A DNA stretch of 64,000 bases from Entoloma clypeatum. Its lineage: Eukaryota > Basidiomycota > Agaricomycetes > Agaricales > Entolomataceae. The notes beneath the pieces were generated by a model. It worked only from the letters and a program-made list of their open reading frames with translations, was not told the DNA's origin and did no database searches. Shown piece by piece: positions 44,264 through 54,092 of the stretch. The position numbers were made by a program, and so were the translations under genes. Position 1 is the stretch's first letter, and the number at the start of each line of letters is the position of its first letter. The DNA is taken from positions 558,001-622,000 of the forward strand of contig OY751487.1 in the NCBI GenBank assembly GCA_963565915.1. Direction: 5' to 3'.

Positions 44264-45429
44264 TTGCGACTCGTGCTCAAAAGCGAAAAGAGCCGACGAA
44301 GTTGCATGAGAGCGGAGATGATCGTGGATATACAGAAAACTTAGAAGAAACAAATAAAGATACCCGGAACTCGATACCCAAGAAGAAACGGGACAGAACC
44401 GTTGAGGAATCAAAGGAACCCAATGATTCAGAACATGACTTGCCATTCAGGAATGTACCGGAGCTTGAAACGGTACCTTCCAATATACCTGGCAAAGATA
44501 TCCGCGGAACACGAATGGAACCGGGGAAGCACGTACCAGTCTATAAAACTCGTGCACCGGTAGAGGACCTGGAACTTGATGACCTGCTGGATCGCATCTT
44601 GAAAGCGGATGTAACGGTCAAACTAGGAACCCTGTTGAAGTCAGTAAAAGGCACGAGAGAGACCTTACGAAAACTACTGACCAGTAAACGAGTACCCATC
44701 GAACCGAAAATGGTCGCTCAGATTGAATCAATGAGTGATGAAGCATTGAAGTATTGGGAGACCTATGCCCGAATGAATGACTTAGACGATCTACTGGACG
44801 TGAAAGACCTGTCAGCCGCCTCGTATACGGTTCTATGCGATGCAAGTCAAGGCTTACCAAAAGGGTCCGTAGTCGTCTCGGATCCTGTTGTCCAATACTT
44901 GAACACCTTGTCCGCGAATGAGAAGCCGAAACCAGTCTTTGTCGCACAGGAATCGTGCGCGTTGAGGACTGTTTTCCCCTTGATAAATGACAAGACCCAT
45001 GAAGAAAGCGTCTTAGACCAAGGGTCTCAGATCGTGTCCATCTCGAAGGCAATTGCCAAAGGATTGGGACTCACCTGGGATCCGGAAATCTTGATCCATA
45101 TGCAAGGCGCCAACGGACAGTTCGAAAAGTCCCTGGGTTTAGCTAAGAACGTGCCATTTAAGTTCGGAAAGCTCGCAGTCTACCTGCAAATGCACGTTTT
45201 CACCGAGCCTCCCTACAAGGTACTTCTCGGACGACCTTTTGACGCCGTTACACGGAGTACCTACAAGAACGATGAACACGGAGGACAAATGCTTATTCTA
45301 AAATGTCCCCTCACAAATGATGAAATTAAAGTCGAAACCTACGAACGAGGCAGAACGCCGAGTGATTCTAAGACTGGAAAGCAGGGTTTTCGCAACTCGA
45401 TGATCTGGTGGAAAGCCGGGGAGTGTTAG
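44248..45429 (+). CDS. G ORF2, aspartic protease
   Basis: The -1 frame downstream of gag. A charged spacer is followed by a retropepsin-like domain: LDQGSQIVSISKAIAKGLGL, with catalytic Asp at 45016 (DQGS rather than the usual DSGA/DTGA), and the second motif PYKVLLGRPFDAVTRS. It processes the polyproteins. It ends at TAG 45427, overlapping ORF3. Protease in its own frame between gag and pol is unusual for Ty3 elements, where it is normally fused to pol. An upstream ATG at 44059 exists but falls within gag. Confidence 0.8.
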   Translation, partial: PQSSMIATRAQKRKEPTKLHESGDDRGYTENLEETNKDTRNSIPKKKRDRTVEESKEPNDSEHDLPFRNVPELETVPSNIPGKDIRGTRMEPGKHVPVYKTRAPVEDLELDDLLDRILKADVTVKLGTLLKSVKGTRETLRKLLTSKRVPIEPKMVAQIESMSDEALKYWETYARMNDLDDLLDVKDLSAASYTVLCDASQGLPKGSVVVSDPVVQYLNTLSANEKPKPVFVAQESCALRTVFPLINDKTHEESVLDQGSQIVSISKAIAKGLGLTWDPEILIHMQGANGQFEKSLGLAKNVPFKFGKLAVYLQMHVFTEPPYKVLLGRPFDAVTRSTYKNDEHGGQMLILKCPLTNDEIKVETYERGRTPSDSKTGKQGFRNSMIWWKAGEC

Positions 45430-48400
45430 CAACCTTGATCCAGCTCAATAAAGATCACGAACCGGAAATTATCGCCTATAAGCCTTATGAATCAAAGGCA
45501 ACTACCTTGAACACGGAACGAGAAGTTTTCGCTGGCAAGAAATATAAGCCAGTCGACCAGAAAATTAGACCAGTAAAGGGAACTTTACCGGAGGAATTCA
45601 GAATCGTACGAGATATTAAGGGTGACCCCTTAGCGGATATGCCGAAGCTTGACCCAAATCCGCCGGACTTCGCACCCACAGGGCGATATACCCTAGAACG
45701 CAAAGAACACATGGGCCGTGTTCATGATCAGGAGTTCTTGTGGCCGGAAGAAATGAGGGCAATACACCACCTTTTGATGTTGCAGAATGAGGCTTTCGCG
45801 TGGACCGACGTTGAGCGAGGAAGTTTCCGTGAGGACTTCTTCCCACCAATAAAAATCCCAGTTGTCCCGCATCAGCCCTGGGTATTGAAAAATATACCGA
45901 TACCACCTGGAATAAAAGACGAAGTATGTAGGATCATTAAGTCAAAGATGGACGCGGGGGTATACGAACCTTCCAACTCCTCTTATCGATCACGATGGTT
46001 CTGTGTGCTAAAGAAAGATGGAAAGAGTTTAAGGATCGTACATAGCCTAGAACCGTTGAATGAGGTTACCATAGCTCATTCTGGTCTTCCGCCCGCTACT
46101 GAAGAGTTGGCGGAGGGCTTCGCTGGACGAGCTTGTGGAGGGATGTTTGACCTCTACGTCGGCTATGATGAACGAAAGCTTCACCCCGAATCGCGAGACC
46201 TGACAACGTTTCAAACGCCATTTGGAGCGAAAAGGCTTGTAACCTTACCTATGGGCTGGACAAACGCAGTTCCTGTATTCCACGATGACGTGTCTCACAT
46301 CTTGAAAGATGAGACCCCCCATGTCACTGACCCATATATTGACGATGTCGGAGTCAAAGGACCTAAGACTAGGTATGAACTGCCCGACGGAACCTATGAA
46401 ACAATTCCTGAGAACCCAGGAATACGCCGTTTCGTATGGGAACACTTGCAGAATGTCAACCGTGTCCTTCAAAGAGTGAAGTACTGCGGCGGAACGTTCT
46501 CTGGATATAAATCAGTAGTCTGTGCACCTGAAATCGTCGTGGTAGGACACAGATGTACGTATGAGGGCCGAAAGCCCGAGTACGACAAGTTCAAGTCGAT
46601 AATGAACTGGGGACCCTGTAAAGACGTCAGTAATGTCCGTGGGTTCCTAGGAACATGTGGTACCTGCCGTGTCTTCATTAAAGATTTCGCGAAGTTATCT
46701 AGACCTTTGAACGATCTATTAAAGGCAAATGTACCCTTTGAATGGGGACCGGCACAAGAAAAATCAATGGAAGATCTGAAAGATGCACTAATCAACTGCC
46801 CAGCGATCAAGCCGCTAGATTATACAAGCGACGCACCTGTAATCCTCGGGGTAGACACCTCTTGGAAGGCGGTCGGTTTTTGGATCTGTCAGGAGGACCC
46901 AGAAAATAAGCGGAAGCGATACTTCGCGAGATTCGGCTCAATTACCTTGAACGATCGCGAAGCCCGCTACTCTCAACCGAAACGAGAGTTGTTTGGCCTA
47001 TTCAGAGCACTCGAAGCCGCGAAATACTGGCTTCTGGGATGTCGAAACTTGATTGTAGAAACTGACGCGAAATACATAAAAGGAATGTTATCGAATCCCA
47101 GCATGGGACCTAATGCCGCAATTATGAGATGGATTGATTACATTCTCATGTATCACTTTACCTTGAGACACATACCTGGCAAAACCTTTGCCGCGGATGG
47201 GCTCTCTCGCCGAGATGCACAACCTGGTGATGACGAGTATCCACCAGACAAAGACTGGGTTGATGAACCCGAAGGATCTTTAAAATTTGAATACCCGGAC
47301 TTAGAAAATGAGGTACCGAATGCAGAGGATGACTCTCCGCTTGAGTTTGAAGATTTCAAGGACGAGATTGATACTCGTGGAGGATATCAAATATCTGTAG
47401 AAGAAGTACGGTCATTTATGAGCAACGTGTTGGAAGACACATTTCTTACCAAGGGAGAGATGGACCGCCTCGAACCTGCAGATACTGACATCGACTGGGA
47501 GCGTTTCGGACTTAACGAAAAATCTAATGAAACGGTTTACTTCATGAGTCCCGCGGTGTTACCAGACATCTCTCTAAAGATGGATGATGAAACGCGTGAA
47601 CCATATGAAGAGTCTAGGCGTACTGAAACGGCGAAGACTCAAGACACTCAACTTGCTAAGATCAAGCAGTGGCTCGTTGACCCGCACGCTCGACCGCCAG
47701 ACCTTAGTCAAAACGAGTTCGAAAATTTTGTGAGGCGAGCCAAGCAGTTCTATCTAGATGAAAATGAGAAGCTGTTTCGATGCTCTCCAGACGGAAAATT
47801 GAAGGTCGTGGTAGAAAAGCCTCACCGAATGTATATCTTAAGATCACTACATGACCATCTCGGACATAAAGGGTTTTTCGCTACCAAAGAATTCGTTAGT
47901 GAACGATTTTGGTGGCCAGAACTTGAACGGGACGTACACTGGTATGTTAAGACGTGCCATGTATGCCAACAACGGCAGAAGACTCTGTTACGAATCCCAC
48001 CCATGTTGACCCATACACCGGGACTATTCCAAGTCGTCCACGTCGACATAATGCATATGACACCGGCGTCCAATGGTTGCAGATACATAGTTCATGGCCG
48101 TTGCGCCCTTTCTAGTTGGATGGAGGGCCGCCCGCTAAGAAACGAGAACGCTAGATCGATAGGACAATGGTTATTCGAAGATATTATCTGTCGATGGGGA
48201 TGCATCGTACAGATAGTTACCGATAATGGAGGCCCGTTTAAGAAAGCAGTGGCCTGGCTTGAAGAGAAGTACGGAATTAAAGGGATACAGATATCAGCCT
48301 ATAATTCGCGTGCAAATGGAAAAATTGAAAGACCTCACTGGGATGTAAGGCAAGCGCTCTGGAAAGCATGCGCTGGAGAAGTACACAAGTGGTACTGGTA

Positions 48401-49091
48401 CTTCGTCTTGGTAATGTGGGCCGACCGGATAACGGTTAGAAAAAGATTGGGTTGTTCGCCCTACTTTATTACGACCGGATCGCACCCTACCTTGCCGTTA
48501 GATGTTGTAGAAGCGACCTGGTTGGTGGACTTACCAAACGGGAAGCTTTCTACCACTGAATTAATCGGTTACCGTGCGAGAGCACTCGCTAAACACAAGG
48601 ACCACATAGATAACATTAGACGAAAGGTCTCTGCACAGAAATTAGAGAACTTATGTCGTTATGAACGAGATCACCGCTACAAAATTAAGGCCTATGACTT
48701 TAAGCCGGGAGCTCTCGTACTAGTCCGAAACACCGCCGTGGAAATGAGTTTGGACCGGAAAATGAAGCCCAGATACCTGGGACCTATGGTTGTCATAATG
48801 CGAAACAAAGGAGGAGCGTATATTGTCGCCGAACTTGACGGTTCGGTCTGGCACGAAAAGATTGGGGCCTTTAGACTCGTTCCATACTTTGCACGACATG
48901 AAATAGAATTACCTGGAGGAATTGAAGACTTCGTCGATGTTGCTAAGAAAACCTTGGATGAGTTGAGAGAGTCTGGTGAGACAGGAAAGTCTCAGCCGGA
49001 CATCTGGTTTGAGAACGTTGCACATGTTCCACTAGACAATACTGAAGCTCACATAGACGATGGCCTAGACTTGGGTAACGAGGCGGATTGA
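45372..49091 (+). CDS. G ORF3, pol (RT-RNase H-integrase)
   Basis: Open in the -1 frame from 45372 to TGA 49089; the first GTG is at 45408 and there is no early ATG, which supports frameshift expression. RT: MFDLYVGYDERKL (motif A), LPMGWTNAVPVF and PYIDDVGVKGP with catalytic YIDD near 46335. RNase H: LGVDTSWKAVGFWI, KRELFGLFRAL, VETDAKYIKGML, IPGKTFAADGLSRR. Integrase: H..H..C..C finger (LHDHLGHKGFF..CHVCQQRQ), core VVHVDIM..TDNGGPFKK..KIERPHWDV with complete D,D,E. GPY/F-like PRYLGPMVVIMRNKGGAY follows. No chromodomain; an acidic tail ends the protein. All catalytic residues are present. Confidence 0.9.
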   Translation, partial: DWKAGFSQLDDLVESRGVLATLIQLNKDHEPEIIAYKPYESKATTLNTEREVFAGKKYKPVDQKIRPVKGTLPEEFRIVRDIKGDPLADMPKLDPNPPDFAPTGRYTLERKEHMGRVHDQEFLWPEEMRAIHHLLMLQNEAFAWTDVERGSFREDFFPPIKIPVVPHQPWVLKNIPIPPGIKDEVCRIIKSKMDAGVYEPSNSSYRSRWFCVLKKDGKSLRIVHSLEPLNEVTIAHSGLPPATEELAEGFAGRACGGMFDLYVGYDERKLHPESRDLTTFQTPFGAKRLVTLPMGWTNAVPVFHDDVSHILKDETPHVTDPYIDDVGVKGPKTRYELPDGTYETIPENPGIRRFVWEHLQNVNRVLQRVKYCGGTFSGYKSVVCAPEIVVVGHRCTYEGRKPEYDKFKSIMNWGPCKDVSNVRGFLGTCGTCRVFIKDFAKLSRPLNDLLKANVPFEWGPAQEKSMEDLKDALINCPAIKPLDYTSDAPVILGVDTSWKAVGFWICQEDPENKRKRYFARFGSITLNDREARYSQPKRELFGLFRALEAAKYWLLGCRNLIVETDAKYIKGMLSNPSMGPNAAIMRWIDYILMYHFTLRHIPGKTFAADGLSRRDAQPGDDEYPPDKDWVDEPEGSLKFEYPDLENEVPNAEDDSPLEFEDFKDEIDTRGGYQISVEEVRSFMSNVLEDTFLTKGEMDRLEPADTDIDWERFGLNEKSNETVYFMSPAVLPDISLKMDDETREPYEESRRTETAKTQDTQLAKIKQWLVDPHARPPDLSQNEFENFVRRAKQFYLDENEKLFRCSPDGKLKVVVEKPHRMYILRSLHDHLGHKGFFATKEFVSERFWWPELERDVHWYVKTCHVCQQRQKTLLRIPPMLTHTPGLFQVVHVDIMHMTPASNGCRYIVHGRCALSSWMEGRPLRNENARSIGQWLFEDIICRWGCIVQIVTDNGGPFKKAVAWLEEKYGIKGIQISAYNSRANGKIERPHWDVRQALWKACAGEVHKWYWYFVLVMWADRITVRKRLGCSPYFITTGSHPTLPLDVVEATWLVDLPNGKLSTTELIGYRARALAKHKDHIDNIRRKVSAQKLENLCRYERDHRYKIKAYDFKPGALVLVRNTAVEMSLDRKMKPRYLGPMVVIMRNKGGAYIVAELDGSVWHEKIGAFRLVPYFARHEIELPGGIEDFVDVAKKTLDELRESGETGKSQPDIWFENVAHVPLDNTEAHIDDGLDLGNEAD
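45384..45390 (+). promoter_or_regulatory. -1 frameshift heptamer, protease to pol
   Basis: GGGTTTT in the zero frame of ORF2 (caG GGT TTT), within the 45372-45429 overlap of the two frames. The same heptamer works in barley yellow dwarf virus, and GGGUUUA works in the yeast L-A virus. The -1 frame is that of pol. Confidence 0.7.
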
Positions 49092-50418
49092 ATGCCTAAC
49101 CTTGTTATCCTAGTTCCGGCACTTACACGGCTAGCCAGCGACGATAAGAGAACACGATGCTACATTACGCCTGTGGTATCTAGAACAACCATGCGAAAGC
49201 TACCAATACTTAGGAAATGACTTATCCGTCGCAGGAGTTCCACTCCGCCAGTGATATCTGTGACTCGGAAACGCTCCTGCGGACCATTTGGAAAGAAAAG
49301 GAACTGTTAGATTCGACCAAGGAAAGGAGGGCAAGTGAGACAGACCTCACCCGCGATGTCAAAAAGCCTTGTATCGCCTTAAAAATTTAAGCGCCCGATA
49401 TCTCGGTGGGATATGCCTCGTCTCGGACTTGCTGCCGGGACACGCCAGGTGTCGTCATTTGGAACCGGCGTCGGAATTGGACCTCGGTGAGCTGGAAATG
49501 AAAGACCTTGACTCAGGGAGTCAAATCTTATTGCCTGAGGGGAGGGATACACGAGTAACGGACCTTCCGTTGCCCCCCTACGCCAGTATCAGGTAATCGC
49601 CGGCTCATGAACAAGATGGAGACTTACCTCAAATGAATGAAATGTCACTGGGAACGGCTGGTAGTTAACAAAATTTTGCGATTTTGACCGAACGTGTTGA
49701 ACGGCATCGAGATGGTTGAAAATTGTACCGCCGGGATGAAACGTCGCTTGGAAAAGGCTTGCACTCGACGAGGTTTTCTTGATCTTGATATCGATGAACA
49801 AAATGGAAACCGTAGCGGAACGGGAACGACCGACACCGGGTCAGGCCGTTAGGAAAGACAGCATGTCTTTCCTGAATCCAGAATCCAGAACCGGACGGAG
49901 TCGGTGAAGTCGACGATCGTGTTGAATAAACGATCTATGCACAAAAAACCAGCATACCCGTAAACAGTTGCATTGATGCAAAGGAAAGACTCACCGTTTA
50001 GAATCTGAAACGACTTACTCGAACAGTCTTGACGATCCGTGGTTCGAAGTCTTCATGGACCTGGAAAGGTTCAAACGAATTAGATGAATCAAATGAAATA
50101 AGACCCGAGTTACCCACTGTGTCGAACGAAACTCGACAAAGTGATAGACGGAAGCAAAAGGAGGCAAAAGGACAAAGTCCCACGCCTGCATTGTTTATTG
50201 ACGGAGGTCTACGCGTCGGCTCGGACCTCGGATGATATCACGTGTGCTGGCAACGTTTTGCCTAATGGTTGAACGAATGACCGGTTGAGAAGAAAACCGC
50301 TGGATGACTCCGCGGTGGACAAGGGCTCAACTCGAATCAGACAGGCGATGAGTTAATTCAACGGAGACCTAATGTTACATATACAGAAGTTGGAAATACA
50401 TACTGACTATAACTATGG
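49092..50418 (+). other. G post-pol region, left block
   Basis: Weak sense-strand coding signals, e.g. 49217-49390 (MTYPSQEFHSASDICDSETL, 57 aa) and 49369-49596 (ELDLGELEMKDLDSG). Possible splice sites, such as TATCAG/GTAATC at 49589-49598, hint at a spliced sense transcript, but I cannot build a reliable gene. Segments at 49801-49915 and 50010-50070 recur in diverged form at 52921-53030 and 53568-53630, beyond the antisense genes. Confidence 0.4.
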
Positions 50419-50938
50419 TTATCCAATGAAGGAGTGGGGTGCCTCAACCAACCTGTACATGGTTTGTTGAGCACGAAGACGAGCGAGCCACTCACGGGTT
50501 TTGACCCCAACAATAAAATAATGGACAATTTTAGGCTTACGCTCAGAGTCTTCCCACAGCTCGTCTGGAATAAGACGATCCCCGTAAGCGACCTTCCGGA
50601 ACACTTCTCGGCCTGCGTTGACAGCGTTACCGAGCTCGTTGTAATCAACGAGATCATGTTCGAGGTCCTTGAAGAAACGATTGTTCGTTGTACACCACAT
50701 CTGATAAGCGACCGTAGATTTAGTAACAGAGAGGGGATAAACTTGATAAACATACATCAATCTCTGCACTGAGACGGGACGTCGCCAGATGGACATCCAT
50801 CTCATCTTGGCTTTTTGGTAGGCGGATGCAGTACTTCTGCAAAAGGTCGACAAACGCCGCGTGCGCCTCGTCTGACAAAAGAGGATGCACGCGCGGAGCC
50901 GTCCCTTCGATATTGTGGCTGGTCTGGCTCGAGGACAT
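50419..50938 (-). CDS. G antisense gene 2 (154 aa, two exons)
   Basis: Exons 50756-50938 and 50419-50700 on the minus strand, intron 50701-50755 (55 bp, GTATGT...ATCAG), phase 0. The protein begins MSSSQTSHNIEGTAPRVHPL and continues with a helical acidic region. The second exon contains NNRFFKDLEHDLVDYNELGN, REVFRKVAYGDRLIPDELWE and a C-terminus REWLARLRAQQTMYRLVEAP, ending in TAA. No signal peptide, membrane segment or known domain recognised. The start lies 227 bp beyond the stop of antisense gene 1, so both may share a promoter in or near the 3' LTR. Opposite to gag-pol, in the same position as spliced antisense genes of some retroviruses. Confidence 0.7.
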
Positions 50939-51165
50939 GTTGAAAAATGAGACTCACGAAATCCAGACATGGGCACATTTATATGGGAAATAGAGGACTG
51001 AGACATTTACACACCGGATATCTAGACGATGTCACGGTCTCAGATCATAACAAATCAATTGAATGGAAACGGAGCAGAATAAAACCTGTATTGTGAAACC
51101 CCTACAGAAAAACCTCTACTCTATTTGAAATGGACGGTGGACGAAGTGAGAGTAACGAGAACAAG

Positions 51166-52520
51166 CTACTTAGCTACTTCGCCGGGGCAACCAATGATAG
51201 CCTCGTATTTAGACTTCAGGGCACTGTACGCCGCGATCTCCAGTTCGAGATGGGCCTGCGCTAAGATCAGCCGAGCCTGAAGCTCCACCTCCAGATGCGG
51301 GTTGTCCCCCAACGGAACGAATTTCTGTTGGAGGCTCGCTAGATGATGAGGCTCTGCGTACGAAAATTTATCAGTCAGGAATGAGACTAGGGCCGGACAC
51401 AAGATGTACCTGTGCCCTCTGATTGCAGGGCCTTGGCCTTCTTCAGGGGACGCCCGGGAACCTTCTTGAACACCAAGCCCTTTAAAGCTTCGTTCAAGGA
51501 CCTGGACCCGCCGTTTGACTAGAAATCGGATTAGAAAATACTAGAGAAACGAGAGGACACATACGGGAGTGGAGTTCACACTCAGGCTCCCGGATGCATT
51601 GGTCAAGGCGCCCGTCACAGCGAACTTTCCGGCCGCGGCGATGACTGGACCCTCGTCCACCTCCATCACGTCCTGCAACAATGACAGGAATGTTCTCGAG
51701 AATGTAAAGAAATATACATGAAAGAAAACGAGGACGTACTGAGTCATCGTCGTCACGGCTGCGCTTCTTAGACCCAGAAACGCCCCCATTGACCTGATCT
51801 CCACCTACTTCACTGTCGTCGACAAATTCGGCAGACTTGATGGCCTTCTTCGCCTAAGAAGGGCGTCAGAAAACCGTCTCCTCATCTGGAAGACTTGGAC
51901 TTGGAAGGAAAAACACTACCTTAGACTGAAGTGAAGTGTCAAATAAGAAACGGCAAAGACATAGACGACATACCTTGGCCTTGACCTTTCCAGGATTGAC
52001 ATCCTTTGACACTTCGCTCGCCGCCTCAGCGAGAGCGAGTTGACGCTTTTTAGTGGCGTGAATCGCCTTGATCTTGTTGGTGGTGTCCCCCATGAACAAG
52101 AGGATTTGAGGCTGAGGCGACGTTTTCCAACAGGCAGGAAACAGTTGACGCTCAGCAAACGCGACGGAGTCGTATTTGCGCTGAGCCTCGAACAAGGCGT
52201 TTTGAAGGTCGACGTGCTCGATAAAGGCGTTCTCCATGGCTTCGGTACCACATGTGTTGAGCGATTGCCAGGCCTAGATGGAAGCAGAATGCAGTGAGCA
52301 GACCTTAAAAATGCAGGAGAAGATGGCCACATACCTTGACCGAATTGTCAAGAGCGTAACCGAATTGTACGAGGTCCGCAGGCGATAACGCAGCAACGAC
52401 GGAGCTACCAAAGGTCTCCAGGACCTTGATAAGCGCCCCCCTGGTAGCAGGAGGCAACGGCGCAAACTTGGAGGCAGGCGGCTGGACTTGAACAGTTACA
52501 ACAGAGATGTCGGAAGACAT
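51166..52520 (-). CDS. G antisense gene 1 (334 aa, six exons)
   Basis: Exons on the minus strand: 52335-52520, 51974-52273, 51740-51853, 51565-51672, 51410-51518 and 51166-51353. Introns of 61, 120, 67, 46 and 56 bp start GTATGT, GTACGT or GTACAT and end in AG. Every junction keeps frame, and the spliced length is exactly 335 codons with the stop. The start is MSSDISVVTVQVQPPASKFA. A helical middle (VDLQNALFEAQRKYDS, IHATKKRQLALAEAASEV) is followed by a nuclear-signal-like SGSKKRSRDDDDS, an AT-hook-like VPGRPLKKAKAL and a C-terminal helix AHLELEIAAYSALKSKYEA. Nuclear and possibly DNA-binding by inference only; no known family recognised. Confidence 0.8.
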
Positions 52521-54092
52521 TGTAAGATGCTGAAAGTAAAGGTTTAAAGCAGTGAGAAACGAGGATGGGGGGGAGCGTTGGCTCAGACATGGAACGACGC
52601 ACCTTTTTTTTTTTTTGAACCCTTCTCGCAGACAGAATGACGGCGCGGCCCCCACACGAACCTTGTGCACCCGACCGTCGTGGACAATTTGGAGGCAACT
52701 GAACGGTTGGCGGTCATGCTGACGCGGATCGCTTTCCAATAGACTCAAAATAAAAATAAAAATAAAAATGAATACAAAACCCCCTTGTAAAATATAGAAC
52801 GGTGAATAGAAACCCGGGAGGGTTTTTAGTAAAAGTGTCGGGGAGGGAAACGAACCGGCACTTAACTGACAGACACGCTAGCCGCGCTGGGAGTACCACG
52901 CCGAGCAGGACACCCCTCACTGAACTGGAACGAGTGACTTGGAACGGCTGACACCAGGTCAAGCCGTTAGGAAAGACAACATGTCTCCCCTGAACCTTGG
53001 ATCCTGAACCGGATGGCGTCCTCGTTGGACCGTATCGCGCCGCGAAAAGGGACTGCCGAAATTGGCAACTGAGACTGACGTTGAGAAGTCGGTTGGAGAA
53101 TGGACCGAAGGCGACGAGCCGAAGCTGAATACCCTAGCCTGGGGGCTTAGTCAAATTCGGCCGGAACGATATGTAAACCGGCCACGTACCTTCCGTCCCC
53201 GCCCTTCCCCGTTCCGCGAAATTTTCGTTTTTGATGTCGGAAACGTCGAGAACGTCTCCCGTTAAGCTGAACACGCCGGCCTGTAATGGATGTCAGTTCA
53301 ACGCCGACTGTTGTGAACCGTGACGGAAAGAACATACCATGGACAAACGAACCGCCCGTTGAAAACGGCCGGTCTCTTGAGAACCTATAACGAGCGTCGA
53401 ATCTTGAACTACCGATGACTGACGATCATGCCGATCTGACAGTCCGCACATGGAACGCTACCCGAGAATGAAATAGATGCATCAAGATGGTGCAAAGACT
53501 TACCGATGGCGACAATCAAACCATCCCATCACCATGATAATACCCGACGCCTTGATACCGAATTGGAAATGACTTGCCGGATCTTGACGATCCGCTAGAA
53601 GTTTTCATCGACCTTGAAAAACCCCGGTCAGTACAGAAAGTGAACGGAAAATCACGAAATGAAAGAGGTATTGACGTACCTTTACTACTGCACTCCGAAA
53701 TGGCAGTGCTGGACCTTGGACGGAACTGGACAATGAGCGAGTCACATGTGTCACATACCATGAGTGACCAATGGGATGAAGGATGAGTTGCTGGGTACGA
53801 CCGAGAGTCTAGAGCGACTCGATCAGGCTAAAGAACAGGAACCGTGGGAACCGGGGTTCAAATACAAGAATTGGGACACTTACACGTTCGACTGAAGGCG
53901 ACGAGCTGTTGCAGCTCTCCCACAGTCCCTCGCGTTGACTGGATGCAAAGGGTACCCCGCCGTTTGCTCGTCTGCTTACACAGACATGTAGACAAAGGGA
54001 ACAAACAGAAAAAATTGAAAATGATGAACCCGTTGACCCGAAATTAGTCCACCCTGATGATTGGGGACAATCGATCTTAAGTGTGGGGGAGA
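52521..54092. other. G post-pol region, right block, and purine tract
   Basis: Upstream side of the antisense genes, probably carrying their promoter. Contains a T homopolymer (about 52603-52616), a short AAAAT microsatellite (52747-52770) and weak sense frames (53062-53265, 53574-53786, the latter with DLDDPLEVFIDLEK similar to a stretch at 50023). The tract GTGTGGGGGAGA at 54081-54092 is the polypurine tract directly before the 3' LTR. Confidence 0.5.
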
